From positions 1 through 11,768 of the forward strand of contig JAEYIG010000242.1 in the NCBI GenBank assembly GCA_023409175.1: a DNA stretch of 11,768 nucleotides. Reading direction: 5' to 3'. The position numbers and the translations under genes were made by a program. Source of the stretch: Pseudomonadota bacterium (lineage in GTDB: Bacteria; Pseudomonadota; Gammaproteobacteria; Burkholderiales; Burkholderiaceae_D). Positions 1 through 6,932 of this stretch are shown here, one piece after another. The notes below the pieces were generated by a model. The model was not told the origin of the DNA. It made no database searches and saw nothing but the letters and a program-made list of their open reading frames with translations. Each line of letters starts with the position of its first letter. Positions within the stretch are counted from its first letter, which is position 1.

Positions 1-335
1 CCGATACCGCCTTCCACATAAATGCCTTTTTTGCTGTCGTTTTCCCAACGGAATACAGGGGTAATGCCGATAACGCCGATATTCTGGGAAGCATCACGAT
101 CTTCGTAACGGTCTCCATGCCAGTAACCCAGGTTCAGGTCCCAGTACCCATTCAAATGCATTCCACCAGTTTGCAGCCATTTCTTGTTCCAGTCCCATTG
201 AAGGCCGACGCGATAAAGCTGAACGTGTTCGCCAACACCCACTTCAAAGGAAGTCCCGTCGACCGCATAGCTGGGAGCAGAAAAAAATGCCAGAGTGGCG
301 ACTAACAGACCTGCACAATAACGGACAAATCGCAT
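1..335 (-). CDS. pagL: PagL-like lipid A 3-O-deacylase (acyloxyacyl hydrolase), 5' part only
   Basis: The reading frame begins with ATG at 335 and runs off the left edge, so about 111 N-terminal residues are visible. A good Shine-Dalgarno GGAGAG lies at 342-347, which fixes the start. Residues 1-24 form a signal peptide: basic MRFVR, hydrophobic core, then a PSYA cleavage site. The mature part begins with EVGVGEHVQLYRVGLQWDW and continues with alternating, aromatic-rich strands (GYWDLNLGYWHGDRY, then VIGITPVFRW). This resembles the start of the eight-stranded outer-membrane barrel PagL, which removes the 3-O-linked acyl chain from lipid A. The catalytic His-Ser pair of PagL lies near the C-terminus and is outside the window, so activity cannot be judged. 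It starts 33 bp after purB on the same strand and may be read from the purB transcript. The family call rests on the N-terminal half only; another small outer-membrane barrel is possible. Confidence 0.75.
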   Translation of the reverse strand, partial: MRFVRYCAGLLVATLAFFSAPSYAVDGTSFEVGVGEHVQLYRVGLQWDWNKKWLQTGGMHLNGYWDLNLGYWHGDRYEDRDASQNIGVIGITPVFRWENDSKKGIYVEGGI

Positions 336-368
336 AATTTACTCTCCAATTTTCATGTGTTGTTATTC

Positions 369-1799
<1,431 letters not shown>

Positions 1800-1901
1800 T
1801 TAAAGGCTCATTTATAAATCAGTACGGTTGTTAAGTTTAACATTTTCTGGGCTGCATATATTCATTCTTGACCCTATACTGACGTTTATCAGACACTAAA
1901 A

Positions 1902-1910
1902 TGCTATAAT
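1902..1910 (+). promoter_or_regulatory. Probable extended -10 promoter of the GST gene
   Basis: TGCTATAAT is a perfect sigma-70 -10 hexamer (1905-1910) preceded by the TGn extension. It lies 28 bp before the ATG at 1939, giving a predicted start of transcription near 1917 and a short leader. No good -35 hexamer sits 16-18 bp upstream, which fits an extended -10 promoter. The leader has no clear Shine-Dalgarno sequence. Confidence 0.55.
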
Positions 1911-1938
1911 TTCATGGTTTTTTTCTGTCTGGCGTATT

Positions 1939-2544
1939 ATGAAACTGATCGGTATTCTCACAAGTCCTTATGTTCGTAAAACACGAATAGTATTAAACGA
2001 AAAGAAAATTGAATACGAATTCGTGCTGACCGATCTGGATTCTCCTGACAGCATCATCAATGAATTCAATCCATTGGGTAAAGTTCCCTGCCTCGTGATG
2101 GATGACGGGAAAACACTTTACGATTCCCGCGTTATCGTTGCCTATCTTGATACGACAACACCTGTCGGCAAATTGTTGCCCAGTTCAAACCGTTCACGTG
2201 CAGATGTCAGATGTTGGGAAGCGCTGGCTGACGGGATCATGGATGCCGCCGTTCTGATCCGACTCGAAGGGAAACGCCCTCTCGCGCAACAAAGTCAGGA
2301 ATGGATTGACCGACAAATGAAAAAAATCCATTCCGGCCTTAAAGCCATGTCATTCCATTTGGGCGATCGCCAATTCTGTCATGAAAACGCTTTTTCTCTG
2401 GCAGACATTGCAGTTGGATGTGCGCTTGGATGGCTCGAATTCCGTTTCCCACAGATTCAATGGCGAAAAGAATATGAAAATCTGTCAAATCTTTTTGACA
2501 GACTTTCGGAACGGCCATCTTTCAGGGAAACTGAACCGGCATAA
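1939..2544 (+). CDS. Glutathione S-transferase family protein, YibF-like
   Basis: This cytosolic-type GST has 201 residues. The N-terminal thioredoxin-fold domain spans about 1-75: ILTSPYVRKTRIVL carries the Ser9-Pro10 motif at the glutathione site, NPLGKVPCL at 44-52 holds the cis-proline Pro50, and YDSRVIVAYLD holds the Asp-Ser pair (62-63) that normally contacts the glutathione gamma-glutamyl group. The all-helical C-terminal domain contains EALADGIMDA and the ALSLADIAVG-type N-capping box (FSLADIAVGCALGWLEFR). The pattern EALADGIMDA and the ending RPSFRETEP are strikingly like E. coli YibF. The substrate is unknown for this subgroup, so only the fold and likely glutathione binding are supported. 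It is transcribed alone, divergent from purB and convergent with mnmA. Confidence 0.9.
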   Translation: MKLIGILTSPYVRKTRIVLNEKKIEYEFVLTDLDSPDSIINEFNPLGKVPCLVMDDGKTLYDSRVIVAYLDTTTPVGKLLPSSNRSRADVRCWEALADGIMDAAVLIRLEGKRPLAQQSQEWIDRQMKKIHSGLKAMSFHLGDRQFCHENAFSLADIAVGCALGWLEFRFPQIQWRKEYENLSNLFDRLSERPSFRETEPA

Positions 2545-2572
2545 GTTCTTCGGTTTTGGTCGAAACAGATCA

Positions 2573-2590
2573 GGAAAAAATTATTTTTCC
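2573..2590. terminator. Possible weak bidirectional terminator between the GST gene and mnmA
   Basis: A perfect inverted repeat (GGAAAAA, loop ATTA, TTTTTCC) lies between two convergent genes and contains the mnmA stop codon. The arms are A/T-rich, so each strand carries a T run on its 3' arm, but the stem is weak and only two G-C pairs close it. Its position suggests a role in ending both transcripts, but the sequence alone does not prove it. Confidence 0.35.
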
Positions 2591-3684
2591 GTACTGTTGT
2601 CGATAATACCCCCGCCCAGACAAACGTCGTCCTTGTAAAATACGGCAGACTGTCCAGGGGTGACGGCCCATTGTGGTTGTTCAAAGTTCACTGAAAAACC
2701 GTCCTCACCTGTCACTCTCAACATTCCGGGGACGTCTTTCTGGCGATATCTTGTCTTGACCGATAGCGCCTGATCTTCCGGAGAAAAACCTGCGATCCAG
2801 CTGGACTGGGTCGCATTCAGTTCCGGGGACAATAGCCATGGGTGATCATGTCCCTGCACGACATACAAGGTATTGTTCGGTATGTCTTTTCTCGCCACGT
2901 ACCAGGCATCACTTGTGCCGTCCGGATTCTTGAATGATTTCAGGCCGCCGATTCCGATTCCCTTTCTTTGTCCGATCGTATAAAAGCTCAGCCCGACATG
3001 CTGTCCGATTTCCTTTCCTTCCGGCGTTTTTATAGGCCCCGGTTCATAAGAAAGATACCGGTTCAGAAAAGCACGGAACGGCCGTTCACCGATAAAACAG
3101 ATTCCGGTTGAATCTTTCTTTTTTGCATTTGGCAGTCCCAGTTTTTCAGCGATTTTCCGGACTTCCGTTTTCCGGATTTCACCCAACGGGAAGATGGCCT
3201 TGGATAATTGCTTCTGATTCAGCCGATGCAGGAAATAACTTTGGTCTTTCGTATCATCAACGGCTTTCATCAATTCAAACAAACCGTTGTTTTCACGGAC
3301 ACGTGCGTAATGTCCGGTTGCAATCTGTTCCGCACCAAGTGAAACGGCATGATCGAGAAATGCCTTGAACTTGATTTCGGCATTACACAATACATCGGGA
3401 TTCGGTGTTCTGCCGGCCTCGTATTCCCGCAAAAATTCTGAGAAAACACGCTCTTTGTATTCTGCGGCAAAATTGACGACTTCAATATCGACTCCGATGA
3501 CGTCGGCGACACTGACCGCATCCAGCCAATCCTGACGTGCGGAACAATATTCTCCGTCATCGTCGTCTTCCCAGTTTTTCATGAAAAGACCGACAACGTC
3601 GTAACCCTGTTCTTTCAGCAACCAGGCCGACACGGAAGAATCGACGCCACCCGACATGCCAATGACAACTTTTTTCTTGTTCAC
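2581..3684 (-). CDS. mnmA: tRNA-specific 2-thiouridylase MnmA
   Basis: MnmA installs the 2-thio group of s2U34 in the anticodons of tRNA-Lys, -Glu and -Gln, using ATP and sulfur relayed from IscS through the Tus proteins. The product has 367 residues, against 368 in E. coli. The N-terminal PP-loop SGGVDSS is at 11-17; [12 protein letters not shown] carries the catalytic Cys100 and [10 protein letters not shown] the second catalytic Cys196, equivalent to Cys102 and Cys199 of E. coli. The C-terminal beta-barrel region with [16 protein letters not shown] and the ending VCLGGGII are also typical. The start codon is GTG (3682-3684), chosen because [13 protein letters not shown] matches the family and because GGAAG lies just upstream, across the end of the preceding gene. 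Only 3 bp separate it from the nudJ-like stop codon, implying an operon and probable translational coupling. Confidence 0.97.
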   Translation of the reverse strand: MNKKKVVIGMSGGVDSSVSAWLLKEQGYDVVGLFMKNWEDDDDGEYCSARQDWLDAVSVADVIGVDIEVVNFAAEYKERVFSEFLREYEAGRTPNPDVLCNAEIKFKAFLDHAVSLGAEQIATGHYARVRENNGLFELMKAVDDTKDQSYFLHRLNQKQLSKAIFPLGEIRKTEVRKIAEKLGLPNAKKKDSTGICFIGERPFRAFLNRYLSYEPGPIKTPEGKEIGQHVGLSFYTIGQRKGIGIGGLKSFKNPDGTSDAWYVARKDIPNNTLYVVQGHDHPWLLSPELNATQSSWIAGFSPEDQALSVKTRYRQKDVPGMLRVTGEDGFSVNFEQPQWAVTPGQSAVFYKDDVCLGGGIIDNSTEK

Positions 3685-3687
3685 TTG

Positions 3688-4149
3688 CTACTTCCTTTCC
3701 ACAAAAAATGTGGATAAAACCGAAAGAGGCATACGCTGCCCTTTCCTGTAATCATCAATGGATTTCAAGACCAGACTGCTTCGATGCCTTTTGGGACATG
3801 CGGCAATTTCATCGTAAGTCATCCAGACTGTCCGCAATATGTCGGGATCCAAGGCCCGATTTTGCTTCAAACCGATTTCGCCAGTGAAGGTAAAACGAAG
3901 AAAAGTAACTTTTTCATCATCTTTCAAAGAATATTGAAGCAGATAAATGCCAATGAGTGTCTGCGGAATCATTTCATAAGCCGTTTCCTCAAGCGTTTCC
4001 CTGATTGCCGCATCAACCAGAGATTCATCTTTTTCAAGATGCCCTGCAGGTTGATTCAATAAAATCCCGTATTCCGTTTCCTCTTCAACAAGCAAAAAAC
4101 GGTTATTCTGTTCAATGACGGTTGCAACGGTGATTTCTGGCTTTAGCAT
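3688..4149 (-). CDS. nudJ: Nudix hydrolase, NudJ-like
   Basis: The 153-residue protein begins MLKPEITVATVIE and contains LLNQPAGHLEKDESLVDAA, very close to E. coli NudJ (phosphatase acting on HMP-PP and other nucleoside or thiamine-precursor pyrophosphates). The Nudix box starts at Gly36, with Glu42, then Arg50-Glu51 and Glu54-Glu55, so the metal-binding glutamates are present. The box departs from GX5EX7REUXEEXGU at three places: Thr52 for a hydrophobic residue, Ala57 for the conserved glycine, and Tyr58 for a final aliphatic residue. The ending with YRKGQRMPLSVL is also NudJ-like. It is the first gene of a pair with mnmA, an arrangement shared with E. coli. Substrate is inferred from the family; no strong ribosome binding site is seen before the ATG. 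Confidence 0.88.
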   Translation of the reverse strand: MLKPEITVATVIEQNNRFLLVEEETEYGILLNQPAGHLEKDESLVDAAIRETLEETAYEMIPQTLIGIYLLQYSLKDDEKVTFLRFTFTGEIGLKQNRALDPDILRTVWMTYDEIAACPKRHRSSLVLKSIDDYRKGQRMPLSVLSTFFVERK

Positions 4150-4270
4150 ATCGGCATCTATTTTACTTTGTTTTGCCGGAAAATTTCGGAATGGATTTCA
4201 TTCTGAAGTGGCTGGTTCGAAGCAATAAAATAGCTTAAAAGCATGATTTCCGGACATCTTTTATTGTTTT

Positions 4271-4302
4271 TTGATTTTTCAGGGAAAAAATTCGTGTATC
4301 AT
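4271..4302 (+). promoter_or_regulatory. Weak candidate sigma-70 promoter upstream of panD
   Basis: TATCAT at 4297-4302 matches five of six -10 positions. TTGATT at 4271-4276 is the best -35 match but the spacer is 20 bp, longer than normal. A TTTTTC-AGG-GAAAAA inverted repeat (4275-4289) lies between them. No better promoter is evident closer to panD, though the region is A/T-rich enough for chance matches. Confidence 0.25.
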
Positions 4303-4423
4303 AAAAAACTTTCCAAAGTGTGAAGGATTTCTTCGGAAATCAGCTTTCTGCCAAACACTATCCATCAAGTTTGTTCAGCTTAATGGCTTGAATAATTGGA
4401 TGCAATCCGTTATCGGATAAAGC

Positions 4424-4495
4424 ATGGACGGAACATCCCGGAACGCCACCTTTGGTTTATTTGAGTTCGTAAAATCGATGCTCAAACGACTTTAA
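4424..4495 (+). CDS. Possible 23-residue leader ORF upstream of panD
   Basis: An ATG at 4424 opens 23 sense codons ending in TAA at 4493-4495. The C-terminal half, FGLFEFVKSMLKRL, would make a short amphipathic, basic helix. A GGA at 4415-4417, 6 nt before the ATG, could serve as a minimal Shine-Dalgarno, and it lies in the right arm of the ATCCG-TTAT-CGGAT hairpin. I recognise no family. A frame this short is expected by chance in 444 bp, so it is listed only because its start and the competing hairpins coincide. Confidence 0.2.
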   Translation: MDGTSRNATFGLFEFVKSMLKRL

Positions 4496-4579
4496 GTCAC
4501 CCTGCTGGGAGTCAGGGCTTTTGATTCAAGAAACGAAATCGTTGAAAACATCACAGGTTGAAACGAGTATTTCGTAAAC

Positions 4580-4585
4580 AGGAGA
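4580..4585 (+). promoter_or_regulatory. Shine-Dalgarno that fixes the panD start
   Basis: AGGAGA ends 8 nt before the ATG at 4594 and supports translation from MQRIMLRGK. The in-frame ATG at 4558 would begin 22 nt before this site and has no ribosome binding site of its own. The ATG at 4606 is too far from AGGAGA. Confidence 0.8.
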
Positions 4586-4593
4586 AACTGGAA

Positions 4594-4953
4594 ATGCAAC
4601 GGATTATGTTACGCGGCAAGATTCATCGTGCTACCGTCACACAATGTGACCTGGCTTATGAAGGTTCGTGTTCTATTGATGAAGACCTTCTGGAAGCTGC
4701 CGGTATGGCCTTGTTTGAAAAAATTGACTTGTACAATGTCAATAACGGCGAACGTTTTTCAACCTATACCATCCCAGGCAAACGGGGTAGTGGCGAAATC
4801 GGGTTGAATGGCGCTGCTGCCCGTCGTGCACATCTTGGCGATTTGCTGATTATCTGTACTTTCGGCCCGATGACCGATGAAGAAATCAAGACATGGAAAC
4901 CTAAGGTTGTACTGGTCGACGAAAACAACAAAATTACTGCCATCAAGGAATAA
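4594..4953 (+). CDS. panD: Aspartate 1-decarboxylase (pyruvoyl-dependent)
   Basis: PanD decarboxylates L-aspartate to beta-alanine, the precursor joined to pantoate by PanC on the way to pantothenate and CoA. It is made as an inactive proenzyme that cleaves itself between Gly and Ser; the serine becomes the pyruvoyl cofactor. From the chosen start the protein has 119 residues, against 126 in E. coli. [16 protein letters not shown] places the cleavage at Gly24-Ser25, the same positions as in E. coli. Lys9, Tyr22 and Arg54 region [18 protein letters not shown], and the [18 protein letters not shown] segment with the conserved Asn-Gly-Ala-Ala, are all present. The start at 4594 is set by AGGAGA and by the family N-terminus MQRxML. 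The gene stands alone, after a long hairpin-rich leader, and ends in a strong terminator. panB and panC are not in the window. Confidence 0.96.
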   Translation: MQRIMLRGKIHRATVTQCDLAYEGSCSIDEDLLEAAGMALFEKIDLYNVNNGERFSTYTIPGKRGSGEIGLNGAAARRAHLGDLLIICTFGPMTDEEIKTWKPKVVLVDENNKITAIKE

Positions 4954-5040
4954 GTAGTCTGACAGACAAACTGGCTGATCAGACGTTGGCATTAACAACC
5001 TACATTATCGAGCCAGTCCGGACTGCAAATTTCACTCATT
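4954..5040 (+). other. panD 3' untranslated region with nested inverted repeats
   Basis: Between the panD stop and its terminator lie 87 bp with GTCTGA (4957-4962) complementary to TCAGAC (4979-4984), ACTGGCT (4970-4976) complementary to AGCCAGT (5011-5017), GTTG/CAAC (4985-4999) inside that pair, and the palindrome AGTCCGGACT (5015-5024). The first two pairings exclude each other. Together with the terminator this is a candidate structured 3' RNA of about 120 nt; nothing shows it is processed or functional. Confidence 0.3.
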
Positions 5041-5072
5041 AAAACCTGATTGTCATCAATCAGGTTTTTTTT
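5041..5072 (+). terminator. Strong intrinsic terminator of panD, overlapping the murU 3' end
   Basis: AAAACCTGATTG and CAATCAGGTTTT form a 12-bp stem around the loop TCAT, and the T run continues to eight residues (5065-5072). This is a textbook rho-independent terminator for panD. The reverse strand reads the same stem followed by TTTTAATG, so it may also end the amgK-murU transcript. The hairpin contains the last murU codons (Lys-Pro-Asp-stop). Confidence 0.92.
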
Positions 5073-5772
5073 GTGCGATTGAATTCAACTTGTCGAGTTC
5101 TTCAATCGTATTGACGTTTTTCCATTCGCCACGATAGATCTCTCCACCGACTAGTCCTCTGGAAATATATTCCCTTAAAAGGGTACCCAATTGCACTTTT
5201 TCTCCGGCCTTAACGGAATCGAACATGGACATTCGATACACACCGATGCCAGAATAAGTCCATTTTGGCTCGCCTTCATTTTTTACCGTGAAGGAATTCA
5301 GGGCAAAATCACCTTGCGGATGAAATGGCGGGTTCGGCACCAGATATAACCAGGCAACGTCTCGTTTAGCGGCATCATATGGTTTCCCCCATACATCACT
5401 GTCCTGAAGCACCGTCTTGACTTCTTCAAAGTCGAAGTATGGGCAATACACATCCGCTGCAATGGTTACAAAGGGATCATCACCGAGCAAATGACGAGCC
5501 TGCGCAATCCCTCCCGCCGTTTCCAATGCTGTTTCTTCATGCGAATAGGAAATCCTGGCACCGAACCGGGATCCATCTCCCAACATTTCTTCGATCTGCT
5601 CACCCAGGTGGGCATGATTAATGACAATTTCGGTAATCCCTGCACGGACAAGATTTACGATATGCCAGAGGATCAAAGGTCGCCCTCGCACTTTCAGCAA
5701 AGGCTTTGGACAACTGTCTGTCAATGGTCGCATGCGATTGCCGCGTCCTGCCGCAAAAATCATTGCTTTCAT
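5056..5772 (-). CDS. murU: N-acetylmuramate alpha-1-phosphate uridylyltransferase
   Basis: MurU joins UTP and MurNAc-1-phosphate to give UDP-MurNAc, the last step of the peptidoglycan-recycling bypass that avoids the fosfomycin-sensitive MurA step. The 238-residue protein is a single Rossmann-type nucleotidyltransferase domain. The nucleotide-binding signature AAGRGNRMRPLT is at 7-18, followed by PKPLLKV at 22-28; LETAGGI at 84-90 contacts the base, and Asp107 in IAADVY is the expected metal ligand. Weak matches in this family include sugar-phosphate nucleotidyltransferases such as RmlA or HddC, but the short length and the adjacent amgK favour MurU. It begins 31 bp after the amgK stop, so the two are probably one transcript. 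Its stop codon lies within the panD terminator stem. Confidence 0.9.
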   Translation of the reverse strand: MKAMIFAAGRGNRMRPLTDSCPKPLLKVRGRPLILWHIVNLVRAGITEIVINHAHLGEQIEEMLGDGSRFGARISYSHEETALETAGGIAQARHLLGDDPFVTIAADVYCPYFDFEEVKTVLQDSDVWGKPYDAAKRDVAWLYLVPNPPFHPQGDFALNSFTVKNEGEPKWTYSGIGVYRMSMFDSVKAGEKVQLGTLLREYISRGLVGGEIYRGEWKNVNTIEELDKLNSIAQKKPD

Positions 5773-5803
5773 TCTGTATCGCTCTCTGAAGATGAGTCAA
5801 CGT

Positions 5804-6838
5804 TTAAAAAGAATACGTGACGTCCTGTTTCTTATCCTGAAGTTCATCAAGTAAACGGGCCAAAGGCGCCAATTCACCGTAACGATGCGCTGTTTTGCCT
5901 GCATACTTCAACACCAGAGGAATGTCGTTCAGATAAGCTTTTTTCCCATCACGATGATAAAGTCGTGCAAAAATCCCCAGAACCTTGAGATGACGCTGGA
6001 TACCCATGAATTCGAAATCCCTGTAAAAGAGATCGATATCCGGGTTGACGGGCAAGCCAGTTTTTTTCGCTTTTTCCCAATAGCGGATCACCCAGTCCAG
6101 CACCTTCTCCTCATCCCACTCAATATAAGCATCTCTCAGCAATGAAACCAGGTCATAGGTAATCGGACCGAACAGGGCATCCTGAAAATCGAGGATCCCC
6201 GGATTATTGTCATTGCCTCCGAGCCGCATCAGATTGCGGGAATGGTAATCGCGATGGACATAGACCTGCGGCTGTGAAAGGTTGTTTGCCAGGATGAGAT
6301 CAAAAACCTTGCCGAGTTCTGCCGATTGCTTTTCGCTCATCTGGTAATTCAGATGTTTCCCGATATACCATTCGGGAAACAGATTCAGTTCCCGCAACAG
6401 GACTGCCCGGTCATAATCAGGCAAAACATCCGGCTGGCTGATGGATTGAATTCTGATCAGGGCATCAATGGCATCCAGATATAGCCGATTGGCACTTTCG
6501 TCATTGAGTTCGCCCAGATAAGTCGTTACCCCCAGATCGGACAAAAGCAGAAAACCATTTGGGACATTTTTCGCCAGCACCTTTGGAACAGCCACGCCAC
6601 TTTGACCAAAAACCTCGGCGACCTGAATGAACGGTTCGACTTTTTCCTTGTCTGGAGGCGCATCCATAACGACGAAAGAACCTTTTGGCGAATCGACACG
6701 GAAATACCGGCGAAAACTGGCATCCGAAGAGGCTGGCCTTACCGTTTGGATATCGAGTTGAAATTCAGACAACGACCCGAGCCATTCCAGCAGGGAAATC
6801 ATCCGTGAATCAGAAGTATTTTGAGGTGTTATTGACAT
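5804..6838 (-). CDS. amgK: Anomeric MurNAc/GlcNAc kinase AmgK
   Basis: AmgK phosphorylates the anomeric hydroxyl of cytosolic MurNAc (and GlcNAc), giving the substrate of MurU. The 344-residue protein has the aminoglycoside-phosphotransferase fold: an N-terminal lobe with SSDASFRRYFRV at 37-48 and FVVMDAPPDKEK, the hinge LLLSDLG at 97-103, the catalytic loop VHRDYHSRNLM with His195, Asp197 and Asn202, and the metal-binding ILDFQDALFGP with Asp217. SDASFRRYFRV and VHRDYHSRNLM are typical of the AmgK/YcbJ-like group rather than of antibiotic kinases, and the partner murU directly downstream supports this. A second in-frame ATG at residue 13 (MISLLEWL) is an alternative start; neither has a clear Shine-Dalgarno. 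It is read divergently from lptD, as in Pseudomonas. Confidence 0.91.
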   Translation of the reverse strand: MSITPQNTSDSRMISLLEWLGSLSEFQLDIQTVRPASSDASFRRYFRVDSPKGSFVVMDAPPDKEKVEPFIQVAEVFGQSGVAVPKVLAKNVPNGFLLLSDLGVTTYLGELNDESANRLYLDAIDALIRIQSISQPDVLPDYDRAVLLRELNLFPEWYIGKHLNYQMSEKQSAELGKVFDLILANNLSQPQVYVHRDYHSRNLMRLGGNDNNPGILDFQDALFGPITYDLVSLLRDAYIEWDEEKVLDWVIRYWEKAKKTGLPVNPDIDLFYRDFEFMGIQRHLKVLGIFARLYHRDGKKAYLNDIPLVLKYAGKTAHRYGELAPLARLLDELQDKKQDVTYSF

Positions 6839-6877
6839 GAAAGGTAAAACGTTACGTTTTTAATGACAAAGTTCCCA

Positions 6878-6883
6878 TATAAT
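6878..6883 (+). promoter_or_regulatory. Candidate -10 element for lptD in the amgK-lptD divergent region
   Basis: TATAAT occurs 49 bp before the lptD ATG in a 94-bp A/T-rich spacer shared by two divergent operons. The sequence 16-18 bp upstream (near CGTTTT) is a poor -35. Near-palindromic TATTAT on the other strand overlaps it and could serve amgK, so the direction is uncertain. Confidence 0.35.
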
Positions 6884-6932
6884 AAGCGATTCTGAATAAT
6901 ATATTGCAGCCTTATTTCTTTGTGCTTTTTTC

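Larger units (their letters stand above)
4150..4593. other. Long divergent intergenic region with a hairpin-rich candidate panD leader
   Basis: These 444 bp hold no convincing gene. Plus-strand hairpins are: GATTTC-TTCG-GAAATC at 4326-4341 (UUCG tetraloop); TTCAGC with GCTTGAA at 4374-4392 (one bulge); GGAT-GCA-ATCC at 4398-4408; ATCCG-TTAT-CGGAT at 4405-4418; TTGAG.TCG with CGA..CTCAA at 4461-4485; CCCTG with CAGGG at 4500-4517; and AACG-AAAT-CGTT flanked by TTC/GAA at 4525-4546. The third and fourth compete for ATCC at 4405-4408. None ends in a strong T run, so none is an obvious terminator. If transcription starts near 4309, the panD leader would be about 285 nt. I do not recognise any known riboswitch or RNA family. 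This could equally be chance pairing in a non-transcribed spacer. Confidence 0.35.

Noticed and set aside
1812..1840. Possible purB promoter on the minus strand (TTAAAC, 17 bp, TTATAA)
   Set aside because: Only three of six -35 positions match and the region is A/T-rich; too weak to list as a feature.
4191..4238. 15-codon ORF in the nudJ-panD spacer
   Set aside because: Very short, with no suitably spaced Shine-Dalgarno and no other support.
4429..4444. CGGAAC repeated 10 bp apart upstream of panD
   Set aside because: Two copies of a six-base word, inside the short candidate ORF, are not enough to propose an operator.
4558..4593. In-frame 12-codon N-terminal extension of panD from the ATG at 4558
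   Set aside because: AGGAGA lies inside this stretch and serves the ATG at 4594, which also gives the family N-terminus and places the cleavage serine at position 25.
6853..6875. Minus-strand GGAACTT, a perfect sigma-E -35 element, before amgK
   Set aside because: The sequence 15-17 nt further on does not resemble a sigma-E -10 (no TCTGA or GTCAA-like element), and it points toward amgK rather than lptD, so it is likely a chance match.
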